DNA of 64,000 nt from Isoetes taiwanensis (taxonomy: Eukaryota; Streptophyta; Lycopodiopsida; Isoetales; Isoetaceae): assembly GCA_021234155.1 (NCBI GenBank), contig JAJEKV010000047.1:7095071-7159070 (forward strand), read 5' to 3'. The position numbers and the translations under genes are program-made. Shown piece after piece: positions 53,193 through 64,000 of the stretch; the stretch's first letter is position 1, and every line of letters starts with the position of its first letter. Below the pieces are notes generated by a model. It saw only the letters and a program-made list of their open reading frames with translations. It was not told the DNA's origin and made no database searches.

Positions 53193-54542
53193 CTAACCCT
53201 TTGACCTAGACCTTCTCCGAAAATTTGAAAATTGGGCTGTGTCTTTGGAGATGGATTAGGAATCCGGTGGCAAACGAAATCAGAATTTATTTTCGTACAA
53301 TGCATTGATTGCGAATTTATGAATGTCTTGCCACTGCAAAAGCGCCCCCCGACTTCTACTTGCCACATCGGGAGGAGGACAGGCCCAAACTCCGCTCCGT
53401 CAGTTCCCCTTGCTCCGTATTCTCGGTGCGGCTTCTCGGCCGGGTCCCAAGTGCAGCAGACCAAGTCTCGCCCCCCAAAATGCAAACCCTTCTAGAACAC
53501 GGCAGCCCACGGGGTTTACGTTTTGGAGGCCCTCTCCTTGTCGGATTCGAGGCGGGAGCTTAGCGAGTGACTTGGCGTGGAGTGGGGTGTTGGCCTTGAG
53601 CACGGACCCTAAAATTCCCGAAGCTGCTTGCCCGAATTTCCCTCTCCCCAAGGCCACGGGGATGGGCCAGGCGACCTCCCTCTCTCGGGAATCGCGATTT
53701 GGCTCTGCCAATGGACTCGAAGCGTCGACATTGCCACAGGGACCAAGTTCGAGTGGCGAAGACCACCCGACCTCCAGAAGCGCCAAAGTAGCTCACTTCC
53801 ATCACACTCGTAGTCAATTGGCCTAAGATGTGGATGCGGGATCTTGTCGTGGAGGGCGTGAGTGTTTCTTTCTTTTGCAAAACCGACCTTGTAAGTTGCT
53901 CCCTAGGGTAATTTAGCCATTAGGACAATTTGGCGGGGTCGATTTGCCATTCGAGCCTCCCGGTGCCGAACGACAAGACCGCTGCCGGTTTCTACAAGGC
54001 CGACCTCGGGGCCCAGTGGTTTGACAAGTTCTCCCGGGACCGATCTGGAATCTTTTGGGCCTTCCCAAAGAGGGCCCCTGAGCGGAGGATCCAGCGGCCG
54101 GATAGGGGGAGGCTCCGGGAGGGTGGTCATTAGCGTCAGCCCCAGGGGAAGCGGCTGCCGGGAAGGGCTGCCTCGGGGAACTTTTGGATCCCGCCTCTTG
54201 GGGTCAGGACTCTCCCCTCTTGTGAGGGATCCCCGCAAGGTCCTGGCCTCGTTTGACTTGGGGAAGGGTGCCCATTTCGGTTTGCAACCAGCGGGCTGCC
54301 CGACCGATTCTAATGCTAACCCTTTGACCTAGACCTTCTCTGAAAATTTCGAAAATTGGGCTGTGTGCTGGAGATGGATTAGGAATCCAGCTGGCAAAAA
54401 ATCAGAATTTATTTTCGTACAATGCATTAATTGCGAATTTATGAATGTCTTGCCACTGCAAAAGCGCCCCCCGACTTCTACTTGCCACATCGGGAGGAGG
54501 ACAGGCCCAAACTCCGCTCCGTCAGTTTCCCTTGCTCCGTAT

Positions 54543-54778
54543 ACCTCGAGCCGATGCCGCATCTGTGGTAGGGCAAAGCCTTTTGGGGCGCGTGTCGGAG
54601 ATATGATTCAAGACCGGTCGATAACTGGTAGTCCCTGGAAAACTTCCCCTAAGCTTGATTTTGTCTTCTAAAAGCTTATGAACAAGCATGGATGTGCTTG
54701 ACTCACACCAACTCTAAGAGCTGATGGGTGGCAAGAAGTAAATCATATCTATCCTACTCCGACTAATGTTATTTTTTT
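54543..54778 (+). mobile_element. SINE inside one satellite unit
   Basis: A 236-base segment found in only one unit, bounded by an 11-base direct repeat TTGCTCCGTAT (54532-54542 and 54779-54789) of which the other units have one copy. It carries an A-box-like TGTGGTAGGGC (54564-54574) and a B-box-like GATTCAAGACC (54605-54615), and ends in a T-run. That is a Pol III-type SINE with a clean target duplication. A T-rich 3' end is known from Au-type plant SINEs; assignment is not proved. Confidence 0.75.
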
Positions 54779-56269
54779 TTGCTCCGTATTCTCGGCTGCA
54801 GCTTCTCGGCCAGGTCCGAAGTGCAACAGACCAAGTCTCGGCCCCCAAAAACGCAAACCCTTCTAGAACCTGGCAACCCACGGGGTTTACGTTTTGGACG
54901 CCCTCTCCTTGTCAGATTCGGGCGGGACCTTGTGCCGTGACTTGACGTGGAGTGGGGGTGTTGACGCCATAGCACGGACCCTAAAATCCCCCCGGAAGCT
55001 GCTTGCCCCGAATTTCCTCTCCCCAAGGCCCTGGGGACGGACGGGCGACCTCCCCTCTCCGGAATCGCGATTTGGCTCTGCCAATGGACTCGAAAGCGTC
55101 GACATTGCCACGGGGACCAAGTTAAGTGGCCAGAAGACCACCCGACCTCCAAGAAGCGCCAAAGTAGCTCACTTCCATCACACTCGTAGTCAATTGGCCT
55201 AAGATGTGGATGCGGGATACTGTCGTGGAGGGCGTGAGTGTTTCTTTCTTTTGCAAAACCGACCTTGTAAGTTGCTCCCTAGGGTAATTTCGCCATTCGG
55301 GACAATTTGGTGGTCGATTTGCCATCCGAACCTCCCAGTGCGAACGACAAGCCCTGCTGCGGTTTCTACAAAGGCCCGACCTCGGGACGCCCAGCGGTTT
55401 GACAAGTTCTCCCGGACCGATCTGGAATCTTTTGGGCCTTCGAAGAGGGGCCCTGAGCGGAGGATCCAGCGGTCGGATAGGGGAACAGGGCTCCGGGAGG
55501 GTGGTCATTAGCGTCACGACCCGGGGAGCGCGCGAGGGAAGGGATGCCTCGGGAACTTTTGGATCCCACCTCTTGGGGTTCGGACTCTCCCCTCTTGTGG
55601 CGGATCCCCTGCAAGGTCCTGGCCTCGTTTGACTTGGGGAAGGGTGCCATTTCGGTTGCCACCGCAACGGGCTGTCCCACCGTTCTAATGCTAACCCTTT
55701 GACCTAGACCTTCTCAGAAAATTTGAAAATTGGGCCGTGTCTTTGGAGATGGATTAGGAATCCGGTGGCAAAAATCAGAATTTATTTTCGTACACATTAA
55801 TTGCGAATTTATGAATGTCTTGCCACCGCAAAGCCCCCAACTTCTACTTGCCACATGGGAGGAGGACGGGGCCCAAACTCCGCTCCGTCGGGTTCTCCTT
55901 GCTCCGTAATCTCGTTGCGGCTTTCGGCCAGGTCCCAAGTGCAGCAGACCAAGTCGGCCCCAAAAGCGCAAACCCTTCTAGAACACGGCAACCCACCCGG
56001 GGTTTTACGTTTTGGAGGCCCTCTCCTTGTCGATTTGGGCGGGACCTTGCGCCGTGACTTGGCGATGGAGTGGGGGTGTTGTTTTCGCGGAGCACGGACC
56101 CTAAAATCCCCGGAAGCGCTTGCGTGAATTTCCTCTCCCAAGGCCACAGGGGCCGGACGGGCGACCTCCCCTCTCCGGAGCTGCGATTTGGTTACGCCAA
56201 TGGACTCAAAAGCGTCGGCGTTGCCCTAGGGATCAAGTTACGTGGCGAAGACCAAAACTTCGGCCCCAA

Positions 56270-56780
56270 AACAAAAACCCTTCTAGAATCTGGCAAGTCA
56301 CAGGGTTTACGTTTCGGAGGCCCTCTCCTTGTCAGATTTGGTCGGGACCTTGCACCGTATCTTGACATGGAGTGGGGGTGTTGACGCCAGAGCTGGGACC
56401 CTAAACTCCCAGGAAGTTGCTTGCCCCGAATTGAGTTCATTACAAGTTTAATTATGCCATCCATGTCAAATAGCTTTAGGGAGCAGTCCGTTGAACAAGG
56501 GCATTCTCTCTATCCATATGCCTTGATATTGAAACACAACCATCATCACAAGCAACCAAATCTAACCCCCTCCCCCCCAACCCGCACTAGTCTTTTGCTT
56601 TTCTGTAATCATTTATCTTCATTCTAGTAGTTATGATGCTTTTCTGTAATCATTTATCTTCATTCTAATAGTTATGATGCTTATATTCTCAATGCAATCT
56701 TAGACCAAGTATAACGTCCAAATGAGCCAAGGTCAACCCCAAGTACAACGATCCCACAAACTCCATTCCTTTGACCTTAG
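56270..56780 (+). repeat. Variant B satellite segment, copy 2
   Basis: Same text as 52660-53192, with small differences and two minisatellite copies instead of three. It follows a normal A-type start (55691-56240), so the unit is an A/B hybrid with its junction near 56240-56290. Confidence 0.8.
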
Positions 56781-59700
56781 CTAACCCTTTGACCTAGACC
56801 TTCTCAGAAAATTTGAAAATTGGGCTGTGTCTTTGGAGATGGATTAGGAATCCGGTGGCAAAAAATTAGAATTTATTTTAGGTACAATGCATTAATTGCG
56901 AATTTATGAATGTCTTGCCATGCAAAAGCCCCCGACTTCTACTTGCCACATCGGGAGGAGGACAGGCCCAAACTCCGCTCCGTCCGGTTCCCCTTGCTCC
57001 GTATTCACATTTGCGGCTTCTCGGCCAGTCCCAAGTGTAAGCGGACTAAGTCTCGGCCCCAAAGCGCCAAACCCTTCTAGAACACGGCAACCCACGGGGT
57101 TTACGTTTTGGAGGTCCTCTCCCTTGTCGGTTCGGGTGGGACCTTGCGCGTGACTTGGCGTGGAGTGGGGGGTATTGGCCTTGAAACCACGGACCCTAAA
57201 ATCCCGGGCCGCTTGCCCCGAATTTCCTCTCCCCAAGGCCACAGGGGGCCGGACGAGGCGACCTCCCCTCTCCGGAATCGCGATTTGGCTCTGCCAATGG
57301 ACTCGAAACGTCGACATTGCCACAGGGGACCAAGTTTCCGTGGCAGAAGACCACCCGACCTCAAGAAGCGCCAAAGTAGCTCACTTCCATCACACTCGTA
57401 GTCAATTGGCCTAAGATGTGGATGCGGGGATCTTGTCGTGAAGGCCGTGAGTGTTTCTTTCTTTTGCAAAACCGACCTTGTAACTTGCTCCCTAGGGTAA
57501 TTTAGCCATTCAGGACGATTTGGCGGGGTCGATTTGCCAATCAGGAGCCTCCCGGTGCCCGAGCGACAAGACAAGACACTGCGGTTTCTACAAGGCCGAC
57601 CTCGGGGCGCCCAGCGGTTTGACAAGTTCTCGGGGCCCGATCTGGAATCTTTTGGGCCTTCGAAGAGGGGGCCTGAGCGGAGGATCCAGCGGTCGGATAG
57701 GGGAACGGGCTCGGGAGGGTGGTCATTAAGCGTCACGACCCGGGGGCTTGGCTGCCGGGAAGGGCTGCCTCGGGAACTTTTTGGATCCCGCCTCTTGGGG
57801 TCCGGACTCTCCCCTCTTGTGAGGGATCCTGCAAGGTCCCTGGCCTCGTTTGACTTGGGGAAGGGTGCCAGCTCGGTTGCCAGCAGCGGGCTGCCCGGAC
57901 CGTTCTAATGCTAACCCTTTGACCTAGACCTTCTCAGAAAATTTGAAAATTGGGGCGTGTCTGGAGATGGATTAGGAATCCGGTGGCAAAAATCAGAATT
58001 TATTTTAGGTACAATGCATTAATTGCGAATTTATGAATGTCTTGCCCAGCAAAAGCGCCCCCGACTTCTACTTGCCACATCGGGGAGGAGGACAGGCCCA
58101 AACTCCGCTCCGTCGGTTCCCCTTGCTCCGTATTCTCGGCTCCGGCTTCTTGGCCGGGTCCCAAGTGCAGCAGACCAAGTCTCGGCCCCAAAGCGCAAAC
58201 CCTTCTAGAACACGGCAAACCCACGGGGGTTACGTTTTGGAGGCCCTCTCCTTGTCGGTCGGGGGAGGGACCTTGCGCCGTGACTTGGCGTGGAGTGGGG
58301 GTGTTGGCCTTGAGCACGGACCCTAAAATCCCGGGAAGCTGCTTGCCCCGAATTTCCCTCTCCTCAAGGCCACGGCGACGGACGGGCGACCTCTCCTCTC
58401 CGGAATCGTGATTTGGCTCGCCAATGGACTCGAACGTCGACATTGCCACGGGGACCAAGTTCCGTGGCGAGAAGACCACCCGACCTCCAAGAAGCCAAAG
58501 TAGCTCACTTCCATCACACTCGTAGTCAATTGGCCTAAGATGTGGATGCGGGATCTTGTCGTGGGAGGCCGTGGAGTGTTTCTTTCTTTTGCAAAACCGA
58601 CCTTGTAACTTGCTCCCTAGGGTAATTTCGCCATTCGGACGATTTGGCGGGGTTGATTTGCCATTCGAGCCTCCCGGTGCGAACGACAAGACACTGTGGT
58701 TTCTACAAGGCCGACCTCGGGGCCTTAGCGGTTTGACAAGTTCTCCGGACCGATCTGGAATCTTTTGGGCCTTCGAAGAGGGGCCCTGAGCGGAGGATCC
58801 AACGGCCGGATAGGGGAACAGGGCCCGGGAGGGTGGTCATTAGCGTGCGGCCCAGGGGGAGCTGCCGGGAAGGGCTGCCTGGGAACTTTTTGGATCCCGC
58901 CTCTTGGGGTCCAGGACTCTCCCCTCTTGTGAGGGATCCCCTGCAAGGTCCGGCCTCGTTTGACTTGGGGAAGGGTGCGGCTCGGTTGCCCCCGCAGCGG
59001 GCTGCCCCGACCGTTCTAATGCTAACCCTTTGACCTAGACCTTCTCCAGAAAATTTTGAAAATTGGGCTGTGTCTTTGGAGATGGATTAGGAATCCGGTG
59101 GCAAAAATCAGAATTTATTTTCGTACAATGCATTAATTGCAAATTTATGAATGTCTTGCCAGCGCAAAGCCCCAGACTTCTACTTGCCACATCGGGGGAG
59201 GAGGACAGGCCCAAACTCCGCTCCGTCGGTTCCCCTTGCTCCGTATTCTCGGCTGCGGCTTCTTGGCCAGGTCCCAAGTGTAACAAACCAAGTCACCGGC
59301 CCCAAAACGCCAAACCCTTCTAGAACACGGCAATCCCACGGGGTTTTACGTTTTGGAGGCCCTCTCCTTGTCGGTCGGGCGGGACCTTGCGCCGTGACTT
59401 GGCGTGGAGTGGGGGTGTTGGCCTTGAGCACGGACCCTAAAATCCCCGAAGCTGCTTGCCCGAATTTCCCTCTCCCAAGGCCACAGGGATGGGCAGGCGA
59501 CCTCCCTCTCGAGAATCGCGATTTGGCTCTGCCAATGGACTCGAGCGTCGACATTGCCACGGGGACCAAGTTCCGTGGCCAGAAGACCACCCGACCTCCA
59601 AGAAGCGCCAAAGTAGCTCACTTCCATCACACTTTCGTAGTCAATTGGCCTAAGATGTAGATGCGGGATCTTGTCGTGGAGGGCGTGAGTGTTTCTTTCT

Positions 59701-61848
59701 TTTGCAAAAACCGACCTTGTAACTTACTCCCTAGGGTAATTTAGCCATTAGGACGATTTGGCGGGGTCGATTTGCCATTCAGGAGCCTCCCGGTGCCCGA
59801 ACGACAAGACACTGCGGTTTCTACAAGGCCGACCTCAGGACGCCCCGCGGTTTGACAAGTTCTCCCGGACCGATCTGGAATCTTTTGGGCCTTCCCGAAG
59901 AGGGGCCCCTGAACGGAGGATCCAACGGTCGGATAGGGGAACCGGGCTCCGGGAGGGTGGTCATTAGCGTGCAGCCCCTCGGGGGAGCGCTGCCAGGAAG
60001 GGCTGCCTCGGGAACTTTTTTGGATCCCGCCTCTTGGGGTCCGGACTCTCCCCTCTTGTGAGGGATCCCTGCAAGGTCCCCGGCCTCGTTTGACTTGGGG
60101 AAGGGTGCGGCTTCGGTTGCCGCAGCGGGCTGCCGAAACCGTTCTAATGCTAACCCTTTGACCTAGACCTTCTCCGAAAATTTCGAAAATTGGGCTGTGT
60201 GCTGGAGATGGATTAGGAATCCAGCTGGCAAAAAATCAGAATTTATTTTCGTACAATGCATTAATTGCGAATTTATGAATGTCTTGCCACTGCAAAAGCG
60301 CCCCCCGACTTCTACTTGCCACATCGGGAGGAGGACAGGCCCAAACTCCGCTCCGTCAGTTCCCCTTGCTCCGTATTCTCGGCTCCGGCTTCTTGGCGAG
60401 GTCCCAAGTGCAGCAGACCAAGTCTCGGCCCCAAAGCGCCAAACCCTTCTAGAACACGGCAACCCACGGGGGTTTACGTTTTGGAGGCCCTCTCCTTGTG
60501 TCGGTCGGCGGGACCTTTCGGTGACTTGGCGTGGAGTGGGGGTGTTGGCCTTGAGCCGCGGACCCTAAAATCCCCCCGGAAGCTGCTTGCCCCGAATTTC
60601 CTCTCCCCAAGGCCCTGGGGACGGACGGGCGACCTCCCCTCTCCAGAATCGCGATTTGGCTCTGCCAATGGACTCAGAACGTCGACATTGCCCTGGGGAC
60701 CAAGTCCAAGAAGCGCCAAAGTAGCTCACTTCCATCACACTCGTAGTCAATTGGCCTAGGATGTGGATGCGGGATACTGTCGTGGAGGGCGTGAGTGTTT
60801 CTTTCTTTTGCAAAACCGACCTTGTAACTTGCTCCCTAGGGTAATTTCGCCATTCCGGACGATTTGGCAGGGTCGATTTGCCATTCCGGAGCCTCCCCGG
60901 TGCCCGAACGACAAGACACTGCGGTTTCTACAAGGCCGACCTCGGGGGCCCGTGGTTTGACAAGTTCTCCGGACCGATCCGGAATCTTTTGAGCCTTCCC
61001 AAGAGGGGCCCCTAAGCGGAGGATCAACGGTGGGATAGGGGAACCGGGCTCGGGAGGGTGGTCATTAGCGTCACGACCCCCGGGGGGCTGTCGGGGAAGG
61101 GCTGCCCGGGGAACTTTTTGGATCCCGCCTCTTGGGGTCCAGGACTCTCCCCTCTTGTGAGGGATCCCCGCAAGGTCCCGCCTCGTTTGACTTGGGGAAG
61201 GGTGCGGCTTCGGTTGCCCCGCAGCGGGCTGCCCGACCGTTCTAATGCTAACCCTTTGACCTAGACCTTCTCAGAAAATCTCGAAAATTGGGCTGTGTCT
61301 TTGGAGATGGATTAGGAATCCGGTGGCAAAAAATCAGAATTTATTTTTCGTACAATGCATTAATTGCAAATTTATGAATGTCTTGCCCTTGCAAAAGCCC
61401 CCAGAGCTTCTACTTGCCACATCGGGAGGAGGACAGGCCCAAACTCCGCTCCGTCGGTTCCCCTTGTTCCGTATTACCGGCTGCGGCTTCTCGGCCAGGT
61501 CCCAAGTGCAGCAGACCAAGTCGGCCCCAAAAACGCAAACCCTTCTAGAACACGGCAACCCACGGGGTTTACGTTTTGGAGGCCCTCTCCTTGTCGGTCG
61601 AGGGCGGGACCTTGCCGCGTGACTTGACGTGGAGTGGGGGGTGTTGGCCTTGATACGGACCCTAAAATCCCCCCGGAAGCTGCTTGCCCCGAATTTCCTC
61701 TCCCCAAGGCCCTGGGGACGGACGGGCGATCTCGCCTCCCCGGAACCGCGATTCGTCTCTGCAAATGGACTCAGGACGTCGACATTGCCCTGGGGACCAA
61801 TTTCCCCCGGCGAAGACCACTCATGTTCACCCAACTAAGAAATGAATT

Positions 61849-61925
61849 TTTAACGTCGCTGTGTACGTCGCATGCGACGTCAATACATCGCATGCGACGT
61901 ATTTTGTTATAGCGACATCGTTTAA
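61849..61925. repeat. Foldback of GTCGCATGCGACGT palindromes (right of satellite)
   Basis: Starts TAACGTCGCT, has ACGTCGCATGCGACGT and ATCGCATGCGACGT, then ATTTTGTTATAGCGACATCG. Ends are roughly complementary (AACGTCGCT / AGCGACATCGTT), so it can be a tiny complete foldback element. It shares 20 or more bases with 51800-51830. Confidence 0.7.
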
Positions 61926-61929
61926 ACTA

Positions 61930-62435
61930 TTTTTATTTTTGTTGTGTACATGTTTGATACTGGGGCATGTTTGAGCCTAGACAATGCTTGAGCCTAAGAG
62001 GCTTGTTTGAACCTAGGTGGCATGTTCGACCCTAAGGGAAATGCAACGCCTACACGTTCAACGTCTGTAGGCTCCTCATGCTTCACTCTATGTATTTGGA
62101 CTTGTTCACCCTACAAAATACCATTATTATTATCTTTTTGAAAGGTAGAAGCGTTGATCCACAAGCGAAAAGCTAGTGGATAGCATCAAATTAAGCAATG
62201 ATCAGGTTAACTTGGTGGTGGCACTGGTTTAAGGTTAGAGAAAATCGGAAGTAACTAAGATACCATTGAAGACTCTTTGGACGAGTTGAAATCCAAATCC
62301 TTACCAAAGATTTGAGTGCTTGTGCAAACTGTTTGCTGGCCTCCATGTCATTGTGGCAACATGTCATTGTGACGTCATGTGTTGTATTTTTTTCTCTACT
62401 TTATGTGGCATATATTTGATCTTCTATTGGAGCCT
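61930..62435. other. No gene; GTTTGAGCCTAG-type repeats
   Basis: CATGTTTGAGCCTAG, GCTTGAGCCTAAG, TGTTTGAACCTAGG and CATGTTCGACCCTAAG (61968-62035) are four imperfect copies of a 17-18-base unit. A further copy, GAGCCTAGGTGGCATGTTC, lies near 62430. Otherwise nothing. Confidence 0.5.
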
Positions 62436-62640
62436 AGGTGGCATGTTCTAGGGTGAAAGCATGTTGTAGTGGAACAAAAACGTGCATTTTAGCACCACAT
62501 TTTTGGGTGCTAAGTGTGGTGGGAACTACCGAATTTGTAGTGGGAGAGGGAGTTATTTTTTCAAAAATACACATGATTACTTATTCAAAATTTTGTCCTT
62601 TCAGTCTTATTCGGGGCTTATTCAAAGAGCGCATTACGAT

Positions 62641-62763
62641 CATTTTCCCTCAAAAACTCGATCACGCTCCCTTAATCCCGGCAAGACCATTTTCGATTCG
62701 AATTTTCATTTTCCCTCAAAAACTCGATCACGCTCCCTTAATCCGGCAAGACCATTTTCGATT
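62641..62763 (+). repeat. 66-base tandem duplication
   Basis: CATTTTCCCTCAAAAACTCG through AAGACCATTTTCGATT occurs at 62641-62697 and 62707-62763, differing by one C. The copies are recent. Confidence 0.85.
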
Positions 62764-62910
62764 TACGGCAAGAAGATCGATCCGCGAAATGGCTCGATCA
62801 TCTGGGACTTGAATGCCACGGGATACACCTACAAGGAAATGTACGAGGGCAAGAAAAGCATTACGCCACACAAGAAGAAATCGAGTCTGTTTGGGGACCG
62901 AAAGTATTAG
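62764..62910 (+). other. Protein-like 3' coding stretch
   Basis: A frame reads KKIDPRNGSIIWDLNATGYT, YKEMYEGKKSITPHKKKSSL and FGDRKY, stop. It directly follows the 66-base duplication, which may have disturbed its upstream part. No family recognised. It could be the last exon of a gene or carried DNA. Confidence 0.35.
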
Positions 62911-62999
62911 GAAAATCCACTTACAGGTGGGTTGCATTCTAGATTCGGGGATGCCCATGATTCTCTGTTGTTTAGAATATTGTTTTGTTTCATCATGCA

Positions 63000-63280
63000 G
63001 GTTGAAGAATATGAGCAAGGAGAGGTATAATGAATATATGTGCCTTTAAAAAAAATCACAAAGAGGAAGTGTGCACGGGGAGGCATGGCCTCCACGGACT
63101 ATGGGCATTGCGTATTACCTTCACACAAAAGGAAAAGAAATAAATTGGTTGAGTTTAAGCCAGCGGTTAAGAGAAAAAGGGTGCGAAGCCTCTCCGTCCC
63201 AATGTAAGAGGAAGCATGCAATCATTTCAAATAGTGAGGAAGCAGAGCAACCTGCCACAGATGATGCTTCCTCTTGAAAT
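63000..63280 (+). other. Lysine-rich protein-like stretches, unassigned
   Basis: After a TCATGCAG acceptor-like site (63001) come VEEYEQGEV and stop. In another frame KKITKRKCARGGMASTDYGH and a KR-rich segment run to a GTAAGAGG donor (63203). A third frame (63071-63277) ends QCKRKHAIISNSEEAEQPAT, DDASS, stop. Splicing between these cannot be resolved. Confidence 0.3.
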
Positions 63281-63559
63281 GACTAGGCCACAATTCAAGC
63301 CTCCTCAAGCTGTAAGAAGAATCTGGGGAAAATCATCGAAAAAATAGGTACTTTTCAACCCTCTTCTTACGGAACCACCATATGATGCAATTTAATATTG
63401 GGCGTTATTTTCCGGCAAAGGTCTAGCAAGCTTGAACAATCGGGTACACCACTTACTTCTTCATTTGGGTGTGTTGTAAGTTATGTGTAGGAAATTTGTC
63501 TTTGCTAGTTTCGAGTTGTGGTGGATAATTTCAGTTCACGAGTATGTAGCTCAAATGTG

Positions 63560-64000
63560 TTTCTGGGACAGTCATATGGTGCAGTTATATGTTAATAATG
63601 TAGTTTGTAGCATATGTAGTGTCACATATAGTACCAAACGTGGTACCTTATCTGAATAGTGAATTGGCTTCCATATGTTTCTATACTTAGTGTCATATGT
63701 GATGTTAGATATGGTGATACTTGTGAATGGTGGATTGTCTGCCATATATGGTGCCAACTGCTGCGCTAAATATTGCACCACGCTATCTGCCACATATGGG
63801 GTGGTGGATGCCTGCCGGATGTGGTGCCTTCTGTGCATTGTGGTGCCACACGTGGTGTCTAATGTGGCACCACTATGGATCCACATTTTGCACCACATGT
63901 GGTGTCTTTGACGCCATTTGTGGTGCGAAGTAATGGATTGCCATATGTGGTGCCTTGGGTGCATTGTGGTGCCATATGTGGTGTGGCATGTGGCACCAGT
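63560..64000 (+). repeat. Degenerate GTGGTGCC / CATATGTGGTG repeat field
   Basis: The words CCATATGTGGTGCC, GCACCACATGTGGTGTC and TGTGCATTGTGGTGCCA recur at irregular 20-60-base spacing in both orientations to the end of the window. Density rises to the right, so the array probably continues beyond it. Confidence 0.65.

Larger units (their letters stand above)
51870..61820 (+). repeat. Satellite array of ~1.1-kb units
   Basis: The landmark CTAACCCTTTGACCTAGACC occurs at 53193, 54316, 55691, 56781, 57911, 59022, 60150 and 61248. Spacings are 1123, 1375 (with a 236-base SINE), 1090 (hybrid unit), 1130, 1111, 1128 and 1098. The array breaks off inside the last unit at about 61818. The first unit (about 51960-52545) is strongly diverged. 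Each unit has an AT-rich start (GAATTTATGAATGTCTTGCC) and a GC-rich remainder. No frame stays open across copies; long frames in single copies are composition effects. I cannot tell a centromeric or heterochromatic satellite from an rDNA-spacer-like array; no rRNA sequence is present. Confidence 0.9.

Noticed and set aside
53189-61834. Dozens of 60-230-codon open frames in both strands of the satellite
   Set aside because: None stays open in the same frame across units and all three frames are open in GC-rich parts; no protein motif.

Overview
The window is plant nuclear DNA that is almost entirely repetitive. Evidence for a land plant or close streptophyte: two Ty1/copia elements primed by initiator tRNA-Met, a chromodomain-type Ty3/gypsy remnant, Helitron 3' ends with a GC hairpin followed by CTAG, CACTA/En-Spm-type accessory proteins, and a plastid-type acyl carrier protein (ACP) gene with introns. 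The LINE is not an obvious seed-plant L1 type, and the large DUF7869-type element would fit a big-genome seed-free plant such as a fern. I cannot fix the species from sequence alone.

Layout. (1) 1-1.9 kb: two tRNA-like SINE heads and part of a minus-strand LTR with its primer site. (2) 1907-13986: a 12.08-kb DNA element with perfect 32-bp terminal inverted repeats and a 4-bp target duplication (ACTC). It carries a broken minus-strand gene (7.1-3.8 kb), a DUF8039-like exon (8.2 kb, +), a second minus-strand frame (9.1-8.7 kb) and a frameshifted DUF7869-type gene (10.8-13.7 kb, +). (3) 16468-20541: 3'-truncated Ty1/copia on the minus strand. (4) 21537-22122: plastid-type ACP, the only recognisable housekeeping gene; its first exon is not found. 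(5) 24-38 kb: Helitron 3' ends, a SINE, a decayed chromovirus, duplicated gene fragments and AT-rich DNA. (6) 38162-41956: a second Ty1/copia fragment split by a 5'-truncated LINE. (7) 42327-43540: an unrecognised two-exon gene with a TATA box, followed by an array of 20-bp palindromes. (8) 44367-51835: a candidate DNA transposon with a CpG-rich palindromic end, an eleven-exon Transposase_24-like gene, a kinase-like gene, four tandem stem-loop units and a polypurine tract. (9) about 51.9-61.8 kb: a satellite of roughly 1.1-kb units in two variant forms, bracketed by blocks of the palindrome GTCGCATGCGACGT. (10) 62-64 kb: coding-like remnants and a degenerate GTGGTGCC repeat field.

The genes do not form a pathway. 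The window is a stack of nested transposons around one ACP gene and one unknown gene. Many TE reading frames differ from a readable protein by single-base shifts, and satellite copies differ mainly in G/C run lengths, so part of the apparent decay may be consensus error rather than mutation. Family names (DUF7869, DUF8039, Transposase_24, BAH-like) come from remembered motifs, not from a search.
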